Shown: positions 1 through 7,058 of the stretch, in pieces | How positions within the stretch are numbered: position 1 is the stretch's first letter | How the letters are laid out: every line of letters starts with the position of its first letter | Source: Rhodobacteraceae bacterium KLH11 | GTDB lineage: Bacteria; Pseudomonadota; Alphaproteobacteria; Rhodobacterales; Rhodobacteraceae | Direction of reading: 5' to 3' | NCBI GenBank assembly: GCA_000158135.1 | Contig: DS999533.1 | Span: 8,551-72,550 of the forward strand | DNA length: 64,000 nt | Translations under genes and position numbers: made by a program | Notes under the pieces: generated by a model | What the model was told of the DNA's origin: nothing | Database searches by the model: none | Seen by the model: the letters and a program-made list of their open reading frames with translations, nothing else

Positions 1-1
1 T

Positions 2-178
2 GCCTTGATTGACCAGCCCGGACAAGGCCGACGTGTTCCCGAATATGATGGTGACAAGGATGTACGGGAGGTCTTTGTCCATCGCTGGCGGCTGATCTAT
101 GCCGTTTATCCTGATCACATCCGCATTGCCGCTGTGATCCATGGCGCAAGGCTGATGGAAAACGTCAGGCCATTGTGA
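2..178 (+). CDS. RelE/ParE-family toxin, C-terminal part only
   Basis: Open from the left window edge and ending at a TGA. It encodes about 58 residues almost identical to the C-terminal half of the complete RelE/ParE-like toxin at 3561-3875, including the shared VFVHRWRLIYAVYPDH stretch. Members of this family are ribosome-dependent mRNases or gyrase poisons neutralised by a cognate antitoxin. Identity between the two copies holds up to the codons for ENVR. There this copy reads straight into the toxin-cassette leader block and ends in PL, whereas the other copy continues for several more codons. The tail therefore sits on a recombination seam. The antitoxin, if present, lies outside the window. 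Confidence 0.85.
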   Translation, partial: ALIDQPGQGRRVPEYDGDKDVREVFVHRWRLIYAVYPDHIRIAAVIHGARLMENVRPL

Positions 179-182
179 GCCT

Positions 183-249
183 CATTCTTCTTTAGCAGCC
201 AATTGCTTACGGCTTCCCAAACGGGCCGTATCCGGTCTATGACAGAGCT
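183..249 (+). repeat. Conserved block upstream of toxin cassette 1
   Basis: A block of about 67 bp that recurs, with few changes, at 4252-4319 and 13330-13396, always directly before a toxin gene. It begins with CATTCTTC followed by TTTAGCAGCC and contains GCTTACGGCTTCCCAA. The DNA to its left differs in all three places, so the block marks the left edge of the cassette homology. It ends in a mini-ORF (ATG at 239) whose TGA overlaps the toxin ATG in the string ATGA. It may carry the promoter, but I cannot pick convincing -35/-10 boxes. Confidence 0.7.
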
Positions 250-861
250 ATGATCTTGCGACTTCAATCCTTCTTTGCGGGCCTATTGGCTGTGCTGACA
301 GCGGCGCTTCTGGCGCTTGGCGCTGCGCAGGCAAAACCCGCGTCGGGGGGATATCAGCTTTTTGAGCCGGTCGCATTAGAGCATCAACACGCTATCCAAT
401 TGGCGTCATTGGGGAATTTTGACTACCACGCCAAAGTCGCGTCGGAGTGTTGTAATGCACCAAATAAGGGATCACAGATTGCGCTGAATAGGCAAAACGG
501 TGCAGTATTCGAAAACCAAGTTGTTGATGCACTGAGTCATGTTGGAGGCGTCAAAAACGGTACGCCTGTGACTGTTACTTTGCCAAATGGGAAACAGGTT
601 ACAACGATCCCTGATCTTTGGGGGCGAAACACTGGTGGCATTCTTGAGGTAAAGAACGTTCAAGACCTCTCAAACTCTAACCAGTTACGCGCTCAATTGC
701 AGCTTGCTGAGGAGACGGGAACTCCCTTCAATCTGGTTGTCAGTCCCCGGACACAAAACATTTCGGGTCCTCTGAGAGATCGTATTGACGAGGTGACAAG
801 CAAAGTGGGAGGTGGAATTTATCGTTATGACCCATCTACCGGAGACTTGAGTAACTTCTGA
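250..861 (+). CDS. Secreted polymorphic toxin 1, Tox-REase-7-like nuclease
   Basis: 203 residues. Residues 1-28 are a signal peptide (hydrophobic core, AQA-K cleavage site). Residues 29-74 are the linker shared with the other cassette toxins, ending ECCNAPNKG. The rest resembles the Tox-REase-7 domain of polymorphic toxins: a FEN pair near residue 88, PDLW with D122, EVK with E133/K135, and a QLRAQL helix at Q145. These are the expected PD-(D/E)xK nuclease landmarks, so it should cut nucleic acid in a rival or sibling cell. The ATG at 250 overlaps the stop of a mini-ORF, and the immunity gene begins at its own stop codon (TGATG). There is no large Rhs or haemagglutinin scaffold, and the export route beyond the signal peptide is unknown. 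Confidence 0.85.
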   Translation: MILRLQSFFAGLLAVLTAALLALGAAQAKPASGGYQLFEPVALEHQHAIQLASLGNFDYHAKVASECCNAPNKGSQIALNRQNGAVFENQVVDALSHVGGVKNGTPVTVTLPNGKQVTTIPDLWGRNTGGILEVKNVQDLSNSNQLRAQLQLAEETGTPFNLVVSPRTQNISGPLRDRIDEVTSKVGGGIYRYDPSTGDLSNF

Positions 862-1610
862 TGGCTAAAGATGAAATAAAGTTTTCCGCGATCACCTCTA
901 GGCCAACGACTGAGTGGTCTTTAGGTAGGCAGGTTTTGGCAGCATTTGAAGAAGTTAGCCCACAACTTGCCCCTGAAGTTCTATATCAGTGGGAAGACAA
1001 AATAGGCCCTTTTGAATCTGTTGAGGCAACTGAACCTTACTGGGCACAACTTGCCCAGATGCGGGTAAACGGTGCTTTATCTGAATTTCCGGTTGGTCTT
1101 CGCTGGAAACGTAATAGAGCTGCGAAGTATGAGGCTGAGATTAGTCATACACGTAGTGATGCAAGAGGGAACACCATTGATGGACGTTTGAATGTCTATG
1201 CGGCTGTGCACAAAAAAACGAACTGGTGTCTTTTGGGAGCACGATTGGGAGAGTTGATGAACGCTGACTTGGCTATGCTCCATTGCTTTGCATCTTTTGA
1301 CAATCAATCAGTCAGGTCCAACACACCAGAAAGCCGCTTTCGTTCTTTTACAATACTGGATGGGAAAGTTCCGAATATTGGGTGGGGAATGTTTTATGGT
1401 GGTAGGTTCGTTCATGAAGTTGACGCGGCTGCCATCTCTGCGGCTGGCTTTCCTGTCCAAAAGATCGGTGACGGATATTTTGTGCAGGTGACGGAAGATA
1501 TCAACGATGTGGTCAATGACTTCGCCATGTTCTCGAAACGTCGCGCTAAACTAAAGTCTTTGTTCCGGGATGATCTGTTCCTGATCAAAGATGAGCCAAC
1601 AATATCTTAA
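861..1610 (+). CDS. Putative immunity protein for toxin 1
   Basis: 249 residues, starting one base into the toxin stop codon, which is the translational coupling expected of an immunity gene. There is no signal peptide or membrane segment, so it should act in the cytoplasm by binding the nuclease. I see an IGWGMFYGG stretch in the C-terminal half that is reminiscent of Imm52-type immunity proteins, but I cannot confirm the family. The function is inferred from position. It ends one base before the convergent DUF6118 stop. Confidence 0.7.
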   Translation: MAKDEIKFSAITSRPTTEWSLGRQVLAAFEEVSPQLAPEVLYQWEDKIGPFESVEATEPYWAQLAQMRVNGALSEFPVGLRWKRNRAAKYEAEISHTRSDARGNTIDGRLNVYAAVHKKTNWCLLGARLGELMNADLAMLHCFASFDNQSVRSNTPESRFRSFTILDGKVPNIGWGMFYGGRFVHEVDAAAISAAGFPVQKIGDGYFVQVTEDINDVVNDFAMFSKRRAKLKSLFRDDLFLIKDEPTIS

Positions 1611-2288
1611 TCATTCTGCCTGTTCTGGTTCGACGTAGTTTGGCATGTGGACAGCACAAAATTTTGCGTTTGACTGGCTGTTGATGATTTGGCCTTGGGC
1701 GAGGTTGCACCATCCGGCATCGGTGTCTTGTGTGATGCGGTTGACGGCTTGGCTGAAACTGTCCTGTTCGATGTTTGCCTTGGCGTAGAAGAACGCGCCA
1801 CCACCTGCCAGTCCTGCGGCCACCAACATGGCGCATCCGAGTGCCGCCCAATCGTATTTTGATCTTTGGTCTCGTTCTTCGAGGCGGGTTGTGATGCTTG
1901 CGAGGGTTCGGCTTTCCCTATCGAGCTTTTGGGCTTTGTCTTCGATGTCCTTGGCGGCGGTGATGGTCTGGTTTGCCGCACCAAGGCTTTGATCGGCGGC
2001 TTTGAGGTTTGCCTCTGCACCATGGATTGTGGCTTGCGCTGCCTTACCCATGAAGTGGTCGATATTGTCGGCGACGTGCGCGCCAAGCGCTTCAGGATCG
2101 AGTGCGCGTCTTGTTGTGTCGATTGATGCTTTAAGGTCTTTGATATCGGCGGCGTATTGGGTGCGTTGCGCGATGACGTCGGAGATCATGACCTTGGATT
2201 GGCGTGTCTCATCGACGAGGGCGGCAAGGACGTCTGTGATCTTGTCGAGCTGTGCTTTGTCGGTAGGGGAGGTGGGGTTGTCACTCAT
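1611..2288 (-). CDS. DUF6118-like mobilisation-associated membrane protein
   Basis: 225 residues. Residues 1-150 are rich in Ala, Gln and charged residues and probably form a long coiled coil. A single membrane segment follows (LGCAMLVAAGLAGGGAFFYA), then a conserved tail with two cysteines (WCNLAQGQIINSQ and FCAVHMPNYVEPE). It resembles the DUF6118 family, found beside MobA/MobL relaxases on alphaproteobacterial plasmids, and a relaxase piece lies immediately upstream at 2332. This is the only full-length copy here. Its C-terminal half recurs, broken, at 6723-6997 and 8182-8545, each time convergent to an immunity gene. A role in DNA mobilisation is inferred from context only. Confidence 0.7.
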   Translation of the reverse strand: MSDNPTSPTDKAQLDKITDVLAALVDETRQSKVMISDVIAQRTQYAADIKDLKASIDTTRRALDPEALGAHVADNIDHFMGKAAQATIHGAEANLKAADQSLGAANQTITAAKDIEDKAQKLDRESRTLASITTRLEERDQRSKYDWAALGCAMLVAAGLAGGGAFFYAKANIEQDSFSQAVNRITQDTDAGWCNLAQGQIINSQSNAKFCAVHMPNYVEPEQAE

Positions 2289-2320
2289 TCTTGAAACCTG
2301 TCTTCTGTTCTTGTTGTTCT

Positions 2321-2330
2321 TTTAGCTGCT
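2321..2330 (+). repeat. Seam motif TTTAGCTGCT, left of relaxase piece
   Basis: A 10-bp motif preceded by TTGTTGTTCT. It sits between the 5' end of the DUF6118 gene and the first recognisable relaxase codons. The relaxase piece is closed on its other side by the same motif inverted (2917-2926). A recombination-site role is hypothetical. Confidence 0.4.
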
Positions 2331-2331
2331 G

Positions 2332-2925
2332 GTGTTGCCATCGTCTGGCGCACCTTCCTATCTCGCCGACCGCGAGGTCTTATGGAACACGGTTGAGGCA
2401 GCGGAGAAACGCAAGGACGCACAGGTGGCGCGAGAGGTGCAACTGGCGCTGCCGCATGAGATGGACGCAGCGGGGCGTGAGGAGCTGGTGCGCGGGTTTG
2501 TGCAGGTGCAGTTTGTGGACCGGGGCATGGTTGCGGATGTGGCGATCCATGCGCCCGGCGTGAAGGGCGATACCCGCAACCACCATGCCCATGTGTTGCT
2601 GACAACGCGGGCCGTCAGCCCGGATGGGTTTGAGGGCAAGAACCGGGACTGGAATGCGAAAGACCTGCTGGAGAGCTGGCGCGAGGAATGGGCGGATGAA
2701 GTGAACGCGGCGTTGGAGCGGTATGACATTGCTGACCGCGTAGATCACCGCAGCCTTGAGGCTCAGCGGGCAGATCATTTGGAACGTAGCTAGGACGCGC
2801 TGGAAGTCGGGGAAGTAGAACGGGCATCCGAGCATACGGTTGAGGCGGAGGCGCTGGACCGGGAGCCGCGCATTTACATGAAACGGGAAGATTACCAACG
2901 AGCGATCAAAGACCCCGGCAGCTAA
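2332..2925 (+). pseudogene. MobA/MobL relaxase, internal fragment
   Basis: An in-frame stretch encoding the catalytic region of a MobA/MobL-type HUH relaxase: LPSSGAPSYLADREVLWN, then a TRNHHAHVLLTTR histidine motif, then an ALERYDIADRVDHRSL block. Such relaxases nick oriT and lead the strand during plasmid transfer. The N-terminus is missing; a 50-bp piece of it lies at 6996-7050. An in-frame TAG at 2791-2793 interrupts the reading frame, after which relaxase-like sequence continues (DALEVGEVERASE). The frame finally closes at the TAA inside the seam motif GGCAGCTAAA. It cannot make a working relaxase. Confidence 0.85.
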
Positions 2926-2926
2926 A
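2917..2926 (-). repeat. Seam motif (inverted) joining relaxase to recombinase piece
   Basis: GGCAGCTAAA, the reverse complement of TTTAGCTGCC. Relaxase sequence lies to its left. To its right, from AAAGGCAA onward, the sequence matches the tyrosine recombinase seen again at 11905. The breakpoint between two unrelated genes falls within or directly next to the motif. Confidence 0.4.
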
Positions 2927-2932
2927 GGCAAG

Positions 2933-3373
2933 GTGGACCGGATGGTGCCGATAGGGGAGCGGGCCTTGCTCTGGTGCGAGAAATATCTGCATGAGGTGCG
3001 GCCCCAGTTTGATCTGACCGGCCATGATCCCGCTTTCTTTTTAACCAGCCTTGGCGAAGCCTTTACCCCCAACCGCATGACCCAGCTAGTGCGGGGTCAC
3101 ATCAATGCGGCCGAGATTGGCAAATCCGGGTCCTGCCATTTGTTCCGCCATAGCTGCGCCACGCTGATGCTGGAGAACGGCGCTGATATCCGCTACATTC
3201 AACAGCTTCTGGGCCATGCGAAACTCGATACGACCCAGATTTATACGCAGGTCTCTATCCGACAGCTCAAGCAGATCCATACCCTCACACATCCGGCGAA
3301 AATGGGCGCAGAGGCGCAGGGTGAGGATGTTGTGGAAGCGGAAACCTCTCCCATGTATGATGGTGGTAACTGA
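2933..3373 (+). pseudogene. Xer-like tyrosine recombinase, C-terminal catalytic fragment
   Basis: 146 residues from the C-terminal catalytic domain of a tyrosine recombinase: [15 protein letters not shown] (HxxR box), [17 protein letters not shown] (LGH box and tyrosine nucleophile). The N-terminal core-binding domain and the first catalytic arginine are absent, because the gene is fused to the relaxase piece at the seam motif. It is a close paralogue of the pseudogene at 11322-12311 but keeps TGG where that copy has TGA, and has no 10-bp deletion. Its stop overlaps the antitoxin start at 3373 (TGATG). Confidence 0.85.
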
Positions 3374-3576
3374 TGAGGACTGAATCGATGCAAACCGCCA
3401 AGCAGGAGATCGAGGCCATGGTTCGGGCGCTGCCCGAAGACGCCACCTATGAAGATGCGCAATATAAGCTCTATGTGCTGGAGAAAATCCACAACGGGCT
3501 TGAGAGCATTGATCAGAATGGCGGTGTGAGCCACGAAGATGCAAAGGCGCGGTTCGCAAAATGGCTCAACGACTGA
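3373..3576 (+). CDS. Antitoxin of a RelE/ParE-type module
   Basis: 67 residues, acidic, with the short helical layout of small antitoxins (EAMVRALPEDATYEDAQYKLYVLEKI). A second in-frame ATG at 3388 is an equally good start. The 3' end overlaps the toxin start by 16 bases, the usual order antitoxin then toxin. It should bind the 3561 toxin and repress its own promoter. The family assignment rests mainly on the neighbour. Confidence 0.75.
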   Translation: MRTESMQTAKQEIEAMVRALPEDATYEDAQYKLYVLEKIHNGLESIDQNGGVSHEDAKARFAKWLND

Positions 3577-3875
3577 TCTGGTCGGATCGAGCGTTGGATG
3601 ATCTGGAAGAGATCGTCAGCTATATCGAGAAAGATTCCCCGCTTTATGCCCGCAATGTTGCTCGAAAGATGTTCGCGCGTGCAGATGCCCTGATAGACCA
3701 ACCCGGACAAGGGCGAGGTGTTCCTGAATATGATGGTGACAAAGATGTACGGGAGGTCTTTGTGCATCGCTGGCGGTTGATCTATGCCGTTTATCCCGAT
3801 CACATCCGCATTGCCGCCGTGATCCATGGCGCAAGGCTGATGGAAAACGTCAGGCGGGTTAGAATATCCACGTGA
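3561..3875 (+). CDS. RelE/ParE-family toxin
   Basis: 104 residues, the normal size for the family. The sequence begins LIWSDRALDDLEEIVSYIEKDS, the typical RelE/ParE first helix, and carries REVFVHRWRLIYAVYPDHIRI near the C-terminus. It is expected to poison translation or gyrase unless held by the upstream antitoxin. Its last 17 bases overlap the convergent DUF4236 gene. A duplicate of its 3' half opens the window (2-178). Confidence 0.85.
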   Translation: MAQRLIWSDRALDDLEEIVSYIEKDSPLYARNVARKMFARADALIDQPGQGRGVPEYDGDKDVREVFVHRWRLIYAVYPDHIRIAAVIHGARLMENVRRVRIST

Positions 3876-4188
3876 TGACGAAATATCCAACAACACCGAT
3901 GACGGCCAATCCGATGAGACCTTCAAGAACAGAGCCTTCTTCCTGATTAGCCGTCTGGTCCTCTTTGATCTCTGCCTTTTTGGTGGCTTTGCGCTTCTTC
4001 GGCGCTGGTTTGGTCGTGTAACTCAGGCCGGTGCCGGGAATACTTGCGGTCGTTTTTACCCCGCGTTTGCTGATGTTGGTGGTGAGGCCCTTGCCGCCAA
4101 CACTGAGCGATGAACGTGTCTTGCCAACATTTAGGCGCACACCGGGCGCGACCTTGAATGACTTCCTGAAACCAAATCCCATGGTCAA
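3859..4188 (-). CDS. DUF4236 domain protein
   Basis: 109 residues. The N-terminus follows the DUF4236 pattern closely: GFGFRKSFKVAPGVRLNVGK, then SLSVGGKGLTTNISKRGVKT and IPGTGLSY. A lysine-rich linker and one C-terminal membrane helix (LEGLIGLAVIGVVGYFVITW) follow. The function of the family is unknown. It lies alone on the minus strand between the RelE-like toxin and cassette 2, and its start region abuts the cassette block. Confidence 0.85.
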   Translation of the reverse strand: MTMGFGFRKSFKVAPGVRLNVGKTRSSLSVGGKGLTTNISKRGVKTTASIPGTGLSYTTKPAPKKRKATKKAEIKEDQTANQEEGSVLEGLIGLAVIGVVGYFVITWIF

Positions 4189-4251
4189 ATCCTTTCTGAA
4201 AATCTTGGTGAAACACTACTCCAAATTGTGTTCCGCGCAAGATTAATTCCT

Positions 4252-4319
4252 CCATTCTTCTTTAGCAGCCAAATGCTTACGGCTTCCCAAGTGGGCCGCA
4301 TCCGGTCTATGACTGGGTT
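4252..4319 (+). repeat. Conserved block upstream of toxin cassette 2
   Basis: A second copy of the cassette block, with TTTAGCAGCC at 4261-4270 and GCTTACGGCTTCCCAA. The left flank (the DUF4236 start region) is unrelated to the left flanks of the other copies. It again ends in a mini-ORF, ATGACTGGGTTATGA, whose stop overlaps the toxin ATG. Confidence 0.7.
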
Positions 4320-4982
4320 ATGATCTTGCGACTTCAATCCCTCTTGGCGGGCCTTATGGCTTTGCTGACAGCGGCGCTTCTGGCGCTTGGCTCTGCCAGC
4401 GCAAAACCCGCGTCGGGGGGATATCAGCTTTTTGAGCCGGCCGCATTGGAGCATCAGAAGCATATCCAACTGAGTTCATTGGGGAATTTTGACTACTTCG
4501 CCAAGATCGCGTCGGAGTGTTGTAATGCACCAAATAAGGGAGCGTTTAGAACAACTGATGCTGTTGGTGTCACTGGTACTAGGGCTATCGATAAAGCTCA
4601 ATCATATGAGACTGGTGTCCGTGAAATTTATGGTGGTGCTTCGCTTTCAGATCGCTCTTTCACAGTTATTTTTGATGGTCGTCGAGTGAACGGCATTGCG
4701 GACGATGTGACAGTGATTAACGGCAGAACGACAGCGGTTGACGCAAAGTTTACTGATGATTGGGCTAACTCTATTCGTAATCCAAACAGTCCAAATGGAA
4801 CTCGATCTTGGGCTGTTGCTGAACAACAAAAGATGGTCGATCAAGCTAGAATCTATTCTGAAGCGTTTGATGGTGGAGCCATCTACCATACAAACAACCC
4901 AGCTTTAGCGCAGCATTACACAAGGGTTTTCAATGATGCGGGGATATCAAACTTTGAATTTGTTGTTACGCCAACGCGGTAG
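4320..4982 (+). CDS. Secreted polymorphic toxin 2, PD-(D/E)xK-type nuclease
   Basis: 220 residues. The leader is the most diverged of the four (SLLAGLMALL, SASAKPASGG) but keeps ECCNAPNKG at 67-74. The C-terminal domain carries VIFDGRRVNGIADDV (D128/D129) and VDAKF (D141, K143), a plausible restriction-endonuclease-fold active site of the Tox-REase type, followed by an AVAEQQKMVDQARIYSEA helix. A secreted nuclease acting on a competitor is inferred. The exact Tox-REase subfamily is uncertain. The immunity gene follows after 9 bases. Confidence 0.8.
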   Translation: MILRLQSLLAGLMALLTAALLALGSASAKPASGGYQLFEPAALEHQKHIQLSSLGNFDYFAKIASECCNAPNKGAFRTTDAVGVTGTRAIDKAQSYETGVREIYGGASLSDRSFTVIFDGRRVNGIADDVTVINGRTTAVDAKFTDDWANSIRNPNSPNGTRSWAVAEQQKMVDQARIYSEAFDGGAIYHTNNPALAQHYTRVFNDAGISNFEFVVTPTR

Positions 4983-4991
4983 GGTATTGTG

Positions 4992-5399
4992 ATGAAAAGA
5001 CCAAAGACACACATGGAGACGGTGCTCGGTAGCGATATCGCCCAACCTGATGAGCTTGAAGTTCCAGGTTCAAAGGATTCGGATTGCGATCGCGTATTAT
5101 ATTTTACGGTTAACAAAGGCAAAAATGCTCGAGCATTGTTTCAAAAGATACTGAACTTTTCTAATCCCCCTAATGCACAATCAGGCGGAGCGCATGAGGG
5201 AGGTTGTTTAATAACAACGATGACTGCAGAGGTTTTTTGCTCGGTTCAGTTTAGAGGCGATCTAGTTGGATGGCGAAAGGACATTGAACTGGGCGCAGCT
5301 GCGGTAGGCAGCGAACTTGCAACGATTGAAAACGGTAATTTAGTTACCTTTGATGGGCGGTCCTTTAGCCTTGCAGAATGCACGATTGAATTTACCTGA
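4992..5399 (+). CDS. Putative immunity protein for toxin 2
   Basis: 135 residues from the ATG at 4992; a GTG at 4989 is less likely. Soluble, with no signal peptide. It is not a family I recognise: the middle has KNARALFQKILNFSNPPNAQ and a short cysteine pair (GGCLITTMTAEVFCS). The immunity role is inferred from its position directly after toxin 2 and its size. It ends next to the convergent small ORF at 5400. Confidence 0.6.
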   Translation: MKRPKTHMETVLGSDIAQPDELEVPGSKDSDCDRVLYFTVNKGKNARALFQKILNFSNPPNAQSGGAHEGGCLITTMTAEVFCSVQFRGDLVGWRKDIELGAAAVGSELATIENGNLVTFDGRSFSLAECTIEFT

Positions 5400-5597
5400 T
5401 CACCTTTCCAACTCGTTGGCTACATTCATCAACTCCAGCTCAATCGTCACCCGCTCAACCAAATCTTGCAGTTCTTCGTGAGCATGGTTCAAACTGACGG
5501 CATAGCTTTTGCCGAAATGGGGATTGCCGATGAAGCTTGCGAGGATGGTTTTTGTGACGGATAGCTGGTAGTCAGCAGCATGGGTTTTCTTCGTCAT
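5400..5597 (-). CDS. Small hypothetical protein, antisense to start of toxin 3
   Basis: 65 residues with a protein-like composition (SLNHAHEELQDLVERVTIELELMNV, likely a helix). It is convergent with the immunity gene for toxin 2, and its first six codons overlap the first codons of toxin 3 on the other strand. No Shine-Dalgarno is visible. It could be the remnant 3' tail of an older cassette, in the place that DUF6118 takes in the other cassettes. No function can be assigned. Confidence 0.35.
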   Translation of the reverse strand: MTKKTHAADYQLSVTKTILASFIGNPHFGKSYAVSLNHAHEELQDLVERVTIELELMNVANELER

Positions 5598-6263
5598 ATC
5601 ATCGGTTTGATCGCTGCTCTGCTGGTCACTGCTTTGAGTGCAGTGGCGATGCCATTGGCACCAATAACATCACATCAGGCTAAGTTTTTTCCACATCACA
5701 ACACGGAGATCGCTGAACACACAGATGTTCACTTCGCAGCACGCGCACCACCAACGGCTGTGACAAATGTTGCGATCGCCGGTGATTTCTTTGTCATGCA
5801 TGGCAGTGCATTCGTTCTGCATGGGAATGAAACCCATGTGGCGAGCTTGGATTTTTCTGCCGATTTTGTTGCCACAAATAAGACAGCCACGCAGGCTGAT
5901 GTTTCGGATCATTTTCAACAGAACCGTAAATTCTGGACACAAGACCCAATCCAATACAACGGCAACAAGGTTTACCAGCGAAATGACTTGATTGACCCCA
6001 CCAAGGTCGATCCGAAAACGGGTAAAACCAATTTGGAGCTCATGCAGGCTGGTCGCGCTCCTCTCGGCCCTGATGGGAAGCCTGTGAATCTGCATCACTT
6101 GACGCAAAAACAGGATGGTGCAATCGCTGAGGTGACGCAGACATTGCACAAGGATAATCACGCTACGCTGCACATGCCCAACACCGTTCCATCTGGCATT
6201 GATAGAACACAATTCAACAAATGGCGCAGAGACTATTGGAAGAATCGTGCCAATGATTTCTAG
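5580..6263 (+). CDS. Secreted polymorphic toxin 3, LHH-type HNH nuclease
   Basis: 227 residues. The leader is unrelated to the other four: a signal peptide (HIIGLIAALLVTALSAVA) and about 95 His-rich residues with no CCNAPNKG. From residue 128 the domain matches the HNH/Endo VII toxin group with a conserved LHH: NKVYQRNDLIDP, GKPVNLHHLTQ (L171-H173), HKDNHATLHMP. These residues bind the metal of a beta-beta-alpha nuclease. The SUKH immunity gene follows after 9 bases. The start codon overlaps an antisense ORF and has no clear ribosome-binding site. Confidence 0.85.
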   Translation: MGFLRHIIGLIAALLVTALSAVAMPLAPITSHQAKFFPHHNTEIAEHTDVHFAARAPPTAVTNVAIAGDFFVMHGSAFVLHGNETHVASLDFSADFVATNKTATQADVSDHFQQNRKFWTQDPIQYNGNKVYQRNDLIDPTKVDPKTGKTNLELMQAGRAPLGPDGKPVNLHHLTQKQDGAIAEVTQTLHKDNHATLHMPNTVPSGIDRTQFNKWRRDYWKNRANDF

Positions 6264-6272
6264 GGGCTTTGA

Positions 6273-6695
6273 ATGACGATTTTGCTTCAAGATGTGATCG
6301 ACGAAATCAATGTGATTGATGACCCAAAAGGGCGCAAGCAACCTTTGCCAAACGACGCTCTCATAGCAAAGTATGAGGATGCTATCGGTTTCACTTTCCC
6401 TGATGAATATAAGGTACTTTTGAAAACGGTGAGCAACGCGTTTGTCGGCTATATCTCTCCCTTCACATTGAACGAAGGGCTTCTAGAAGAGTATGGTGAT
6501 CTTCGGGTTGGTGCTGATGAAGCTCGAAAGGTTGGTGTGCCGCAAGATTGGCTTCCAATATGTGAGGACAATGGCGACTACTATTGTATCGCCCCAGACG
6601 GTAGCGTCCGATTTTGGGACCACAACGGTTCATCATCTGAATCTTGGCCTTCTTTAGCGGTCTGGGCCAAAGAGGTTTGGATAGAGGAGGGTTGA
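6273..6695 (+). CDS. SMI1/KNR4 (SUKH) immunity protein for toxin 3
   Basis: 140 residues with the SUKH landmarks: EDAIGFTFPDEYKVLLKTVSNAF near residue 35, DWLPICEDNGDYYCIAPDG, and RFWDHNG. SUKH proteins are a common immunity superfamily paired with HNH and other nuclease toxins. It is cytoplasmic and probably neutralises the LHH nuclease. Downstream lies a convergent DUF6118 tail. Confidence 0.85.
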   Translation: MTILLQDVIDEINVIDDPKGRKQPLPNDALIAKYEDAIGFTFPDEYKVLLKTVSNAFVGYISPFTLNEGLLEEYGDLRVGADEARKVGVPQDWLPICEDNGDYYCIAPDGSVRFWDHNGSSSESWPSLAVWAKEVWIEEG

Positions 6696-6722
6696 ACTTG
6701 TTTGGTGCTTGCGTACCGCCTC

Positions 6723-6997
6723 TTACTCCGCTGGTTCTGGTTCGACGTAGTTTGGCATGTGGATTGCGCAGAATTTGCTGCCTGCCTGGCTGTTGATGAT
6801 TTGGCCTTTTGCTTGGCCGCACCAGTATGCGTCATCATCTTGGGTGATGAGGCGGATGGATCGGTCGAAATCGTTTGCTCTGATCTGGTCCTTGGCGAAG
6901 TAGAAGGCCCCTGCACCAGCCAGCCCTGCGCTGACCAGCATTGCACATCCCAAGACGGCCCAATCCCATTTTGAACGGGCATCGCGTTCTTCGAGAC
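6723..6997 (-). pseudogene. DUF6118 C-terminal fragment (copy 2)
   Basis: About 90 codons homologous to residues 137-225 of the protein at 1611-2288: the LEERDARSKWDW lead-in, a membrane segment, YWCGQAKGQIINSQ and FCAIHMPNYVEPE. The coiled-coil half is missing; homology stops near 6997, where a relaxase scrap begins in the other orientation. It occupies the same place after the immunity gene as the full-length copy does in cassette 1. Confidence 0.8.
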
Positions 6998-7050
6998 TGG
7001 CGGCGTATCGGGCTGGTGAGAAGTTGCAGAACGCGCGTGACGGGATGGAG
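6996..7050 (+). pseudogene. MobA/MobL relaxase N-terminal scrap
   Basis: About 18 codons reading AAYRAGEKLQNARDGMEHDY, which is the N-terminal motif of MobA/MobL relaxases just upstream of the part found at 2332. It is wedged between the DUF6118 tail and a truncated toxin leader. The two pieces probably once belonged to one relaxase gene. Confidence 0.6.
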
Positions 7051-7058
7051 CATGATTA

